From VBDM01 sp035519135 (GTDB taxonomy: Bacteria > Pseudomonadota > Gammaproteobacteria > Burkholderiales > SG8-39): 64,000 bases of DNA. The stretch spans positions 62,001 to 126,000 of the forward strand of contig DATIWX010000130.1 of NCBI GenBank assembly GCA_035519135.1. The letters run 5' to 3'. A program made the position numbers and the translations under genes. Under the pieces are notes generated by a model that ran no database searches, was not told where the DNA came from, and saw nothing but the letters and a program-made list of their open reading frames with translations. Positions 1-10,235 of this stretch are shown here, one piece after another. Positions within the stretch are counted from its first letter, which is position 1. Every line of letters begins with the position of its first letter.

Positions 1-316
1 GAGCCAGGCCCGATCGCGGAAGGCTGCACCAAAGCGCCGCGGCCATTCCTACGAAGAACCAATTGCCACGGTGAAGCATTTGCCATCCCCCGGTCTTGGA
101 CCAGGGACCCGCGTGCCTGCCTTGATCGCCCCAGGGTCCCTGCAGCGGATCAAGTCCGCGCCAAGGGAATCTAACTAAGCTGGGCGATTAAATCGTGTCG
201 GGCATTCAAGACACTTGCTGTAAGGTATTCCCGAAAAAGGAACCGGCGCAGTTCGAGACCGCTACTGGGTCTCGATGTGCGCCGGGTTGCTGGCGGAGGA
301 ACTCTGGAGAAACCGG
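1..316. other. intergenic or unrecognised left edge
   Basis: No gene can be supported here. Frame 1 is open from the window edge to a TAA at 172-174, so a few dozen C-terminal codons of an upstream gene cannot be excluded, but the translation resembles nothing recognisable. The stretch contains a 9-bp inverted repeat (see 102-142). Confidence 0.5.
102..142. repeat. 9-bp inverted repeat, 23-nt loop
   Basis: CAGGGACCC at 102-110 is matched by its exact reverse complement GGGTCCCTG at 134-142. A hairpin is possible, but no T-run follows, so a rho-independent terminator is not supported. It may end an upstream transcription unit. Confidence 0.4.
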
Positions 317-679
317 TCAGGCAGTGGCGCTTGGGCAGCCGAACCTTGCACGGATATCGCGCATGCCTTCATCGTCCCCCAGTCCTGTGCCGAAGGCGCT
401 GAGAGGCGTATTCGTTTCCTTGGCCAGGGCCATGCGGTAGTAGTCGAGCGACTCGGCCAGGGCTTGGCAGGCGGCTGGCCCTTCGTTGAGGCGGTTGCGT
501 TCATTCGCCAATTGAAGCGAAATCTTGCTTGCCGACCAATAGTCCTGGGCATGGGCGAGCGAGGGCAAAGCCTGCTCTAGCGCGTCGGAGAGATTGCCCT
601 GCGAACCAGCGGACGAGGACTCGATCGCCCCAAAAGCAAGCAGAAGGGCGGTCATCAGATACTTGGTGCGTGTTTTCAT
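317..679 (-). CDS. small exported protein of unknown function
   Basis: A 120-residue protein. Residues 1-24 look like a Sec signal peptide (MKTRTK, hydrophobic LMTALLLAFGAIE, small residues SSSAG), so the mature protein is probably periplasmic or secreted. Two cysteines, C71 and C115, could form a disulfide. The start at 679 is chosen because GGAGG lies four bases upstream; an ATG six codons earlier has no such site. The mature part is helical-looking and matches no family I recognise. It stands alone on the minus strand, divergent from the dioxygenase gene. Confidence 0.7.
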   Translation of the reverse strand: MKTRTKYLMTALLLAFGAIESSSAGSQGNLSDALEQALPSLAHAQDYWSASKISLQLANERNRLNEGPAACQALAESLDYYRMALAKETNTPLSAFGTGLGDDEGMRDIRARFGCPSATA

Positions 680-984
680 GGTTCCTCCGTACTTCACGAT
701 CGGTGCTCGGCTGCGGGTGCCGCCGGGTCTGATGTCCTACTAAGCAACTGTGATGCCAGGTCGCCTGCCTGCTCGCGCTAGGGGCAAACTGTGACCTATT
801 CACGCGGTGCCGGGCCATGCGCGCGAAGGGCGGGGTCCGAGCAAATGTAGCTGCATCAAGGCGATAGCTGCCGTTCTGGACCGCTCAGGGCTCAAGGGCG
901 TCCGGTCTATAATCGAGCCATCCAATAGGACGGCCGTTGTCCGTTTGCCAACTGGGCGCGGACAGCCCGGGTAGGAGTTTCGCC
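680..984. other. divergent intergenic region
   Basis: This 305-bp gap separates two divergent genes. It holds the ribosome site of the minus-strand small gene at its left end and a perfect TATAAT at 908-913 upstream of the dioxygenase. Nothing else is recognisable. Confidence 0.5.
908..913 (+). promoter_or_regulatory. candidate -10 box for the dioxygenase gene
   Basis: A perfect TATAAT lies 72 bp before the ATG at 985. No good -35 hexamer is found 16-18 bp upstream (885-890 reads tcaggg), so the promoter may need an activator. This is sequence inspection only. Confidence 0.4.
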
Positions 985-1827
985 ATGCGACTCAGCGACG
1001 AGCAGATCGAGCGCTTTGAACACGACGGGTTTCTGTTCTTCCCGGCCCTGTTTCGGCCCGAGGAGATCAAGGTGCTGACCGACGAGGTCCCGAGACTCTA
1101 TGCCCAGCACCGGCCCGAGAACGTCCGAGAGAGGGGCAGCGAAGCGGTGCGCACCAATTTTGCGGCGCACCTGTACAGCCTGCCCTTCGCCAGGCTCGCC
1201 CGCCATCCGCGGATGGTGGAACCGATCATGCAGATTTTCGGCGAAGACGTCTACATGCACCAGTTCAAGATCAACGGCAAGATGGCCTTCGACGGCGACG
1301 TCTGGCAGTGGCATCAGGACTACGGCACGTGGAAGAACGACGATTGGATGCCCGAGGCCCGCGCTATGAACGTCGCGATATTTCTCGACGAAGTGAATGA
1401 GTTCAATGGGCCGCTCATGCTGATTCCTGGCAGCCACAAGCGCGGCGTGCTCGAGGCCAGGCACGATACGTCGACGACCAGCTACCCCCTTTGGACAATC
1501 GACCACGAAACGATTGCGAAGCTGGTGGAGCGCGGGGGCATCGTTGCGCCCAAGGGTATCGCCGGATCGATGATTCTGTTTCATTCGTGCCTGGTTCACG
1601 CTTCGACTTCGAACCTTTCCCCCTGGAACCGGGTAAGCGTGTATTTGAGCCTGTGCGCGGTATCGAACCATATCCGGCGCTTCAAGCGGCCCGAATACAT
1701 CGCACATCGCGACTTCACTCCGCTGCGATGTCTGCCGGACGATTGTCTGTTGAAGGAGTGCGAGGTACCCCTTCCTTGGAAAGACGGCACGCCCGCAGAG
1801 GCGCTGAAACCGCTGATCGCAGCATAA
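985..1827 (+). CDS. EctD-like Fe(II)/2-oxoglutarate dioxygenase (PhyH superfamily)
   Basis: A 280-residue non-heme iron hydroxylase of the phytanoyl-CoA dioxygenase superfamily. The facial triad is visible as H110-x-D112 in WHQDYGTW and H205 in CLVHAS, with R216 eleven residues later as the expected 2-oxoglutarate anchor, the same spacing as in ectoine hydroxylase EctD. The segments NDDWMP, NGPLMLIPGSHK and GIVAP also match EctD. No ectABC genes are present, so the substrate is unlikely to be locally made ectoine and is unknown. The ATG at 985 is preceded by TAGGAG; an earlier in-frame start at 937 lacks this. It sits 5 bp before an SAF-domain oxidoreductase, which suggests a shared pathway. 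The family is sure; the substrate is not. Confidence 0.85.
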   Translation: MRLSDEQIERFEHDGFLFFPALFRPEEIKVLTDEVPRLYAQHRPENVRERGSEAVRTNFAAHLYSLPFARLARHPRMVEPIMQIFGEDVYMHQFKINGKMAFDGDVWQWHQDYGTWKNDDWMPEARAMNVAIFLDEVNEFNGPLMLIPGSHKRGVLEARHDTSTTSYPLWTIDHETIAKLVERGGIVAPKGIAGSMILFHSCLVHASTSNLSPWNRVSVYLSLCAVSNHIRRFKRPEYIAHRDFTPLRCLPDDCLLKECEVPLPWKDGTPAEALKPLIAA

Positions 1828-1832
1828 CCGCC

Positions 1833-3191
1833 ATGAATCTGTACGCGAAGCTGCAGGAGCGCGAAGCACAGGGCAAGCCGCTGCGCGTTGGCGTGATCGG
1901 TGCGGGCAAGTTCGCGGCGATGTACCTTGCGCAGGCGCCGCGCACACCCGGGGTGCATATCGCCGGGATAGCGGATCTTTCGCCTGCGGGCGCGCGCGCC
2001 AACCTCGACCGGGTGGGATGGCATGCGGAAAGCTACGCCGCAGCCTCGCTCGACGCTGCCTTCAAGGAACGCCGTACGCACTTGTCGGAAGACTGGGAAG
2101 CGCTGGTGTCTCATCCGTTCATCGACATCGTGATCGAGGCGACGGGAAACCCGGTCGCTGCCGTCACCCATGCGCTTTCCGCGTTCGGCCACCGCAAGCA
2201 TGTCATCATGGTTACTGTGGAGGCGGACGCGGTTTGCGGGCCGTTGCTGGCGAAAAAGGCGCGGGAGGCCGGAGTCCTCTACAGCCTTGCCTACGGCGAC
2301 CAGCCCGCGATCATCTGCGATCTCGTCGACTGGGCTCGTGCTGCAGGGTTTTCCGTGGTTGCCGCAGGGCGCGGCCACAAGTGGATGCCTCATTTCGCTC
2401 AATCGACCCCGGAGACGGTATGGGAGCACTACGGGCTCACGGGTGAGCAGGCCCGAGTCGGCGGCCTGAATCCGAAGATGTTCAACTCCTTCCTTGACGG
2501 CTCGAAGCCCGCTATCGAATGCACCGCCGTGTGCAACGCTACCGGCCTGACCCCGGCTCCGGGCGGCTTGAGCTATCCGAGCGCGTCGGTCGACGCCATT
2601 CCTGCGATCATGCGCCTCCGATCCGAAGGCGGGTGCCTGCATCACAAGGGGCAGGTCGAGGTGGTTTCGTCGCTCGAGCGCGACGGGCAGGCAATCCCCT
2701 ACGACATTCGCTTCGGCGTCTGGGTGGTGTTTGAAGGGGAAACCGACTACATTCGTCGCTGTTTCATGGAATACGGCGTTCGTACCGACCCCTCCGGGCG
2801 CTACGCGTGCATGTATAAGCGTTGGCACCTAATAGGCCTCGAAGTCGGAATTTCGGTGGCCTCGGTCGGGGTCAGGGGGGAGGCGACCGGTTCGGCGACC
2901 GGTTTTCGCGCCGATGCGGTCGCGAGCGCGAAGCGCGACCTGAAGGCGGGGGAAATGCTTGACGGGGAAGGGGGTTACACGGTTGTCGGCCGGCTGATGC
3001 CGGCGGAGGAGTCGCTCCGCTTGGGTGCACTGCCGTTGGGGCTCGCGCATCAGGTCAAGTTGCTCAACCCGGTGCGGGCGGGCACCCCGGTCCTCTGGGC
3101 AGACGTCGCCCTGGACGCCTCGATCGACGCCGTGCGGTTGCGTCGCGAGATGGAGGCAGCCTTCACTGTGCCCCGACAGCGTGCAGCCTGA
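1833..3191 (+). CDS. NAD(P)-binding oxidoreductase with C-terminal SAF domain
   Basis: A 452-residue protein. The N-terminus carries a Rossmann motif (VGVIGAGKF, residues 19-27) typical of homoserine-dehydrogenase or Gfo/Idh/MocA-like enzymes. The last 90 residues (YTVVGRLMPAEESL to LWADVALD) look like an SAF domain, as in antifreeze/FlgA/sialic-acid-synthase proteins. Such fusions are annotated as SAF-domain oxidoreductases of uncertain substrate. It follows the dioxygenase by 5 bp and is probably co-transcribed with it, so it may oxidise or reduce the hydroxylated product; that is inference. The start ATG at 1833 immediately precedes the conserved N-terminus; a longer frame from 1491 overlaps the dioxygenase and is rejected. 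Confidence 0.8.
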   Translation: MNLYAKLQEREAQGKPLRVGVIGAGKFAAMYLAQAPRTPGVHIAGIADLSPAGARANLDRVGWHAESYAAASLDAAFKERRTHLSEDWEALVSHPFIDIVIEATGNPVAAVTHALSAFGHRKHVIMVTVEADAVCGPLLAKKAREAGVLYSLAYGDQPAIICDLVDWARAAGFSVVAAGRGHKWMPHFAQSTPETVWEHYGLTGEQARVGGLNPKMFNSFLDGSKPAIECTAVCNATGLTPAPGGLSYPSASVDAIPAIMRLRSEGGCLHHKGQVEVVSSLERDGQAIPYDIRFGVWVVFEGETDYIRRCFMEYGVRTDPSGRYACMYKRWHLIGLEVGISVASVGVRGEATGSATGFRADAVASAKRDLKAGEMLDGEGGYTVVGRLMPAEESLRLGALPLGLAHQVKLLNPVRAGTPVLWADVALDASIDAVRLRREMEAAFTVPRQRAA

Positions 3192-3224
3192 CAAGAAACC
3201 GGTAAGATGCCAGTGTAACGGTCT

Positions 3225-3242
3225 GGAATTGCTCGCAATTCC
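3225..3242. promoter_or_regulatory. perfect 18-nt dyad, candidate operator
   Basis: GGAATTGC and GCAATTCC flank a 2-nt centre. The dyad overlaps the proposed -35 box of the rpfG promoter, an operator-like position. The binding protein is unknown. Confidence 0.45.
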
Positions 3243-3256
3243 GTTGCAGATATAGT
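3229..3256 (+). promoter_or_regulatory. candidate sigma-70 promoter of rpfG-rpfC
   Basis: TTGCTC at 3229-3234, a 16-bp spacer and TATAGT at 3251-3256. The predicted start lies about 60 bp before the rpfG ATG. The -35 sits inside an 18-bp palindrome. Confidence 0.45.
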
Positions 3257-3324
3257 GTAATGCGGTTTCCAAGGGAGGGAGCGGGCCGTATGCTGCCGTC
3301 CTATTCCGGCCAAGGGAAGAACCA

Positions 3325-4434
3325 ATGAAAACGACGTCTAGGCCGCTTACTCTGGTCCACGATTCGATCGAGGCCAAGCTCGCGCCCTTGAAGATACTGG
3401 TTATCGACGACCAGTCCACGGGGCGGATTGTTCTGAGCGAAATCATGAGGGGGCTGGATGCCAGCCTTGAGGTCACCACGTTCGCCGACCCGCTGGAGGC
3501 GATCGAGTTCGCACGCAGGCACGCTGTCGACATGGTGCTCACGGACTACAAGATGCCGAACCTCGACGGAATCGAGGTCATCCGCCGGCTGCGCCGAATC
3601 TTCGGCTACGAAGACGTTCCTATTGTCTGCATCACGGTGGTGAGCGACCGCGAGGTCCGCTATCGCGCCCTGGAAGCGGGAGCGACGGATTTTCTTATCC
3701 GGCCCATCGATCGGCTGGAATGCGGAGCGCGGTGTCGCAATCTCCTGAGCCTGCGGCGGCACGAGATCCTAAAGAAGAACCGTACGCGGATCCTCGAGCA
3801 GAAGATAGACGAAGCTACCCGCGAGCTGCGGCGACGCGAGGTCGAGACCTTGTTCCGGCTCGCAAAGGCGGCCGAGCAACGCGACAAGGTGACCGGAATG
3901 CACCTGGTGCGCATGGCCAAATATTCCGCGCTGATCGCGAAGGGTGTAGGACTGTCCTCCGCCGAACAGGATGCGATCGAGCTTGCTGCGCCGATGCACG
4001 ACATCGGAAAGATCGGCATTCCCGATCGCATTCTGCAGAATCCGGGAAGGCTCGACGGCAACGACTTGCGGGTGATGCAGTCGCATGCGCGTATCGGCTA
4101 CGACATGCTCAAGGACAGCTCGTCCGGCTACCTGCAGATGGCGGCCGTGATCGCGCTTGGTCATCACGAGAAGTACGACGGCAGCGGCTATCCCACCGGC
4201 TTGAGGGGCGAACATATCCCGCTGGAGGCACGAATCGTCGCGATCGCGGACGTATACGATGCCCTGACCTCGGTGCGTCCTTACAAACCGGCCTGGCCGG
4301 TCGAGGAAGCGCTCGCGTACATGGACGAGCACGCGGGCGGGCACTTCGATCCGAAGCTCGTGGAAATCCTCGCGCGCGAGCGTGAGGAGGTGCTGTCCAT
4401 CGGCGAGCGGTTCGCGGACCAGCTGGCGGAGTAG
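3325..4434 (+). CDS. rpfG: RpfG-type response regulator, c-di-GMP phosphodiesterase (REC + HD-GYP)
   Basis: A 369-residue two-domain protein. Residues 21-140 are a receiver with acidic residues D28-D29 and phosphoacceptor D74 in VLTDYKMPNLDG; the usual Lys near the end is Arg126. A helical linker (150-180) leads to an HD-GYP domain with HDIGK at 225-229 and HHEKYDGSGYP ending in G288-Y-P290. HD-GYP enzymes hydrolyse cyclic-di-GMP, and the catalytic motifs are intact. In Xanthomonas, RpfG is phosphorylated by RpfC on DSF sensing, and here rpfC follows by 15 bp with rpfF close by. This strongly supports the rpfG assignment over a generic REC/HD-GYP protein. The ATG at 3325 follows GGGAAGAACCA, a weak but well-placed ribosome site. 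Confidence 0.9.
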   Translation: MKTTSRPLTLVHDSIEAKLAPLKILVIDDQSTGRIVLSEIMRGLDASLEVTTFADPLEAIEFARRHAVDMVLTDYKMPNLDGIEVIRRLRRIFGYEDVPIVCITVVSDREVRYRALEAGATDFLIRPIDRLECGARCRNLLSLRRHEILKKNRTRILEQKIDEATRELRRREVETLFRLAKAAEQRDKVTGMHLVRMAKYSALIAKGVGLSSAEQDAIELAAPMHDIGKIGIPDRILQNPGRLDGNDLRVMQSHARIGYDMLKDSSSGYLQMAAVIALGHHEKYDGSGYPTGLRGEHIPLEARIVAIADVYDALTSVRPYKPAWPVEEALAYMDEHAGGHFDPKLVEILAREREEVLSIGERFADQLAE

Positions 4435-4449
4435 CCGCGAGCGGGTACC

Positions 4450-6966
<2,517 letters not shown>

Positions 6967-7016
6967 GTGGAGGGGCGCCCGCGGCATTGCCGACGTGGCG
7001 CGTGCGCGCCACTACC

Positions 7017-7044
7017 TGCCGCCCGACCGGTCGTGCGGGCGGCA
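7017..7044. terminator. hairpin between convergent rpfC and rpfF
   Basis: A perfect 9-bp stem TGCCGCCCG / CGGGCGGCA with a 10-nt loop lies in the 138-bp gap between the two converging genes. No T-run follows on either strand, so it may only be a stabilising 3' structure. Confidence 0.35.
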
Positions 7045-7104
7045 AGCGGCGGTCAGCGCACTGCGCGGCGGGTTCCGCGAGTAGTGCGTCAGTTTGACGG
7101 CGCG

Positions 7105-8031
7105 TTATGCCGTGGCGAGCTGCGCCTCTTCGACGGGCTCCGCCGCTGCAGACACCTGCGGCGCGCGCTTGAGCTGCGAGCGTCCAAGACGGCTCATCAG
7201 CTTGAGGTCCTTCTCTTCCAGGCGCAGGGCCGCCTCGACCCAGATATTGGTAATGTTGAGCAACTCATCGTACGAGATCGGAGCCAAGTGTTGCCGGCAG
7301 CTGAACATCGCCTGCATCCCGTTGCGACGGCGCTCATTGGAGCGGACATAGTCGTACACCGCCGCCTCGCCCATCCCGTCGTCGACCAGGACGTCGACCA
7401 CACCCATCTTGTGGAGGTCGGCCGCGGTATAGATGCGTCCGGAAAAGATCATTTCTTCGGCGAGCCTCGTCCCTACGCGCCGGGCGAGCAGGCTGTACGC
7501 ACCCATGCCGGGGAACAGATTGAACAGGATCTCGGGCAGGCCCATCCGGGCGCGTTGCTCCGCGACGATGATGTTCGAGGAGAGCGCAGTCTCGAAGCCC
7601 CCGCCGAGCGCTTCGCCCTGGACCAGGGAAATCGTGATCATCGAACTGTGGTAGTTGCATATCCGAGGGTACATGTTGTCGACGCACAGCTTGGCGTAGC
7701 GCATGAGCGTGTCGCGATCGCGGGCTTTGATCAGCTGCACGAGAGTGAGCAGATTTCCGCCGAGGTTGAAAATGCCTTCGATCTTCGATCCGCCCACGTA
7801 GTAGTGGATTTGGTGCAGCTCGCCGTTGTACAGAACGCGACCGCCGCAGGACTCGATGGCGCTGTCGTGAGCCCGCAGCTCCTCGAGCATCCCCAGGTTG
7901 AAACACGGCGACCCAGACGGCTTCATGAAGGTCCATGCAACCGCGAATTCCGGATCGAATCTGACTTCGATCTGATCGTACCTTTGCTGGAACATTGCTC
8001 CCATCGCCTTGAAATCGACCGGTGCGTTCAT
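7105..8031 (-). CDS. rpfF: RpfF-type DSF synthase (crotonase family)
   Basis: A 308-residue enoyl-CoA hydratase-fold enzyme. The signature GEALGGGFE gives E147 and GLPEILFNLFPGMGAY gives E167, spaced by 20 as are E141 and E161 of Xanthomonas RpfF. RpfF makes the cis-2-unsaturated fatty acid DSF from acyl-ACP by combined thioesterase and dehydratase activity. The neighbouring rpfC and rpfG receptor-relay genes support this over a generic crotonase. Start ATG at 8031 follows AAAGGGGA. A strong promoter-like sequence sits 60 bp upstream. The C-terminal 25 residues are Ala/Glu-rich and probably flexible. Confidence 0.9.
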   Translation of the reverse strand: MNAPVDFKAMGAMFQQRYDQIEVRFDPEFAVAWTFMKPSGSPCFNLGMLEELRAHDSAIESCGGRVLYNGELHQIHYYVGGSKIEGIFNLGGNLLTLVQLIKARDRDTLMRYAKLCVDNMYPRICNYHSSMITISLVQGEALGGGFETALSSNIIVAEQRARMGLPEILFNLFPGMGAYSLLARRVGTRLAEEMIFSGRIYTAADLHKMGVVDVLVDDGMGEAAVYDYVRSNERRRNGMQAMFSCRQHLAPISYDELLNITNIWVEAALRLEEKDLKLMSRLGRSQLKRAPQVSAAAEPVEEAQLATA

Positions 8032-8094
8032 GATTCCCCTTTCAGTTGATGTGTTTTAGAAACGGATCGCGAAGAAATACTGTTTCGTGAAGAC

Positions 8095-8122
8095 TATATA
8101 CTCCCCAATCCGATGCTGACAA
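8095..8122 (-). promoter_or_regulatory. candidate sigma-70 promoter of rpfF
   Basis: On the minus strand, TTGTCA (8117-8122), a 16-bp spacer and TATATA (8095-8100) precede rpfF, giving a leader of about 55-60 nt. Confidence 0.5.
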
Positions 8123-8309
8123 GAGAGGCTTATTCCATTGTCCTATCCCATTGTCATGGGGCGTTTGGGCCTGTGCTCAGGGATTTTTCCCCAATGCCGC
8201 TCAAAATCCACGGGGTCGATGGAGGCGAGCGCGTGAAAACTTGGCACTCGGGGGGGGCCAACGGCCCGGCGTGGGCTCGGAGACAGGGGGGCGCGGGCGC
8301 GCTGGCAGG

Positions 8310-9953
8310 ATGAAGAATCTACGAACACGTGCTCGCATAATGGCGCTGGTGATTCTGGCAGCGCTGCCCGCGCTGATCCTGACCGTCTATAGCGCGATCG
8401 AGCGGCGCGAATCGGAGGAAAGACAGGCACGCGCGGAGCTGGTTCGCCTGGTGAAGCTGGCGGCGCTGCAGCAGTGGCAGGTCGTCGAAAGTGCCAGGCA
8501 GATGATGGTTGCTTCCTCGCAAATTCTTCTGACCCTGCTCGAGGATGGTCCGCGGTGCAAACAGTACTTCGCGGGCTTGCTCGCGCAAAACCGCAACAGC
8601 TACCATGCCTTGGGGCTGTTCGGAGAAAACGGCGAGCTGTTGTGCAACGCTGTGACCTGGCGCGAAAAGGTGTACAGCGGTGATCGGCTCTATTTCAGGC
8701 TCGCCAAGGAAACCGGCCGGTTCGCCGTAGGCGAATACCAGATAGGCCGGGTCACGGGCCAGGCCGGGATCAACTTCGGCTTTCCTGTCAAGGACGCGGA
8801 AAACAGGATCCGGGCCGTGGCTTTTGCGGGGCTCGATCTGGAAAACCTCGGCAAGATGGCGGAAGCGACTCCTTTGCCGCCCGAAGGAATCCTCAGCGTG
8901 ATCGATGTTAAGGGGACGATCCTCTCGCGCAAGCCGGCTCTGAAAGAACACGTCGGCCACAAGCTCTGGAACGCGCAGGTAATCGAATCGATCCTCGCCG
9001 GAAGCGAGGGCGTGCTGGAGGCCAAGGGGGAAGACGGCGTCGATTGGCTGCTTGCCCACCAGGTTGTGTACAAGAATCCCGACGGCGCCTTCCCGTTGCG
9101 CGTCCTGGTCAGCGTCCCGCTGAGCCGGGTCTTCGCCGAGGCGAATCGGGCCATGGTTCGCGACCTGCTCGGCATCACGCTTGCGACGGTGTTTCTGCTG
9201 GTCGCTGCCTGGTTCGGCGCGGAGTGGTTCATGCTGCGCAAGTTCCGGGCGCTGCTTCAAGCGGCAGAGCGGATGCGCGGGGGCGATCTGAAGGCGCGCA
9301 CCGGAATTCGCCATGGGAAGGAAGAGCTCAGCCAGCTTGCGGAAGCGTTTGACGACATGGCCGACGCGCTGCAACGGCGGGAGAAAGAGCTCCAGGAGCA
9401 GGCTATCTCCGACCCACTCACCGGTCTGTACAACCGCCGCTACCTGAACGAGTTCCTGCCACGCGAATTGGCGCGATCCGGCCGCAACGCCACCCCGGTT
9501 GCCGTGATCCTGATGGACCTGGACCAGTTCAAGCGGGTCAACGATTCTTTCGGTCACGAAGCCGGAGACATCGTTCTCGGTGCAGTGGGAAATCTGCTAA
9601 AAGGCAAGGTGCGCGGCAGCGACATTGCCTGCCGCTATGGCGGCGAAGAGTTTGCCCTGATACTGCCCGAAACCGGCGCAGAAGCGGCAGCGCGGCGCGC
9701 CGAGGACATCCGCGTGGCGATTTCCGCCCTTGAGGTGAGCCACGGCGGAAAGCCGCTCGGAAAGATCGCGGCGTCATTCGGGATTGCGCTGTTCCCGGAT
9801 CATGCCCAGGACGCGGACAACCTGATGCGCGTGGCCGATATAGCGCTCTACGATGCCAAAGGCGCCGGGCGCAACCGGGTGGTCGTCGGTCAGCGGAGCG
9901 GCGCCGAGTCCGCGCGCCAACGGGAAAGGCGCACAGGGTCTGGCGGGAAATAA
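8310..9953 (+). CDS. membrane diguanylate cyclase (Cache-HAMP-GGDEF)
   Basis: A 547-residue protein with TM helices near residues 6-25 and 285-310. Between them is a periplasmic sensor of the double-Cache type. A HAMP linker follows (about 310-365). The GGDEF domain starts at DPLTGLYNRR and has MDLDQFKRVNDSFGH and the active signature G444-G445-E446-E447-F448. An RxxD inhibitory site, R435-G-S-D438, lies five residues before it, so it should make c-di-GMP and be product-inhibited. ATG 8310 is chosen because the residues just after it begin the TM helix; longer frames give only low-complexity sequence. It is divergent from rpfF and would counteract the RpfG phosphodiesterase. The ligand is unknown. 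Confidence 0.85.
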   Translation: MKNLRTRARIMALVILAALPALILTVYSAIERRESEERQARAELVRLVKLAALQQWQVVESARQMMVASSQILLTLLEDGPRCKQYFAGLLAQNRNSYHALGLFGENGELLCNAVTWREKVYSGDRLYFRLAKETGRFAVGEYQIGRVTGQAGINFGFPVKDAENRIRAVAFAGLDLENLGKMAEATPLPPEGILSVIDVKGTILSRKPALKEHVGHKLWNAQVIESILAGSEGVLEAKGEDGVDWLLAHQVVYKNPDGAFPLRVLVSVPLSRVFAEANRAMVRDLLGITLATVFLLVAAWFGAEWFMLRKFRALLQAAERMRGGDLKARTGIRHGKEELSQLAEAFDDMADALQRREKELQEQAISDPLTGLYNRRYLNEFLPRELARSGRNATPVAVILMDLDQFKRVNDSFGHEAGDIVLGAVGNLLKGKVRGSDIACRYGGEEFALILPETGAEAAARRAEDIRVAISALEVSHGGKPLGKIAASFGIALFPDHAQDADNLMRVADIALYDAKGAGRNRVVVGQRSGAESARQRERRTGSGGK

Positions 9954-9965
9954 GGAGTTGCAACG

Positions 9966-10041
9966 TGGCTCCCCGACCAGGGCTCGAACCTGGGACCTGC
10001 GGATTAACAGTCCGTCGCTCTACCAGCTGAGCTATCGGGGA
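9966..10041 (-). tRNA. tRNA-Asn (GTT)
   Basis: A 76-nt cloverleaf on the minus strand. The acceptor TCCCCGA pairs with TCGGGGA, the discriminator is G, and CCA is encoded at 9966-9968. The anticodon loop reads CTGTTAA with anticodon GTT, and the T-loop GGTTCGAGCC is present. A strong promoter lies about 45 bp upstream. Confidence 0.95.
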
Positions 10042-10086
10042 TTAGCAGTCCGACCGAGCGGCTGGCCGGACAATCGGAAGGCGCGT

Positions 10087-10115
10087 ATTCTAATTCGCGG
10101 TAGGGGTCCGGTCAA
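10087..10115 (-). promoter_or_regulatory. sigma-70 promoter of tRNA-Asn
   Basis: On the minus strand: TTGACC (10110-10115), a 17-bp spacer and TAGAAT (10087-10092), correctly placed and oriented for the tRNA gene. Confidence 0.6.
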
Positions 10116-10235
10116 CGCGAAGAAGGGCGAGCATTGCTCGACTATTCGCTGGAATGGATGCGCGGAAGGTTCGCGGCTTAGGCATAATTGGTTCCGAGAC
10201 CGGCATTCCAGAGGAGAGTTCCCGTTTTCCCGGTG

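Noticed and set aside
1491..1832. Upstream extension of the SAF oxidoreductase
   Set aside because: The extra 114 codons overlap the dioxygenase in another frame and are not like the family N-terminus.
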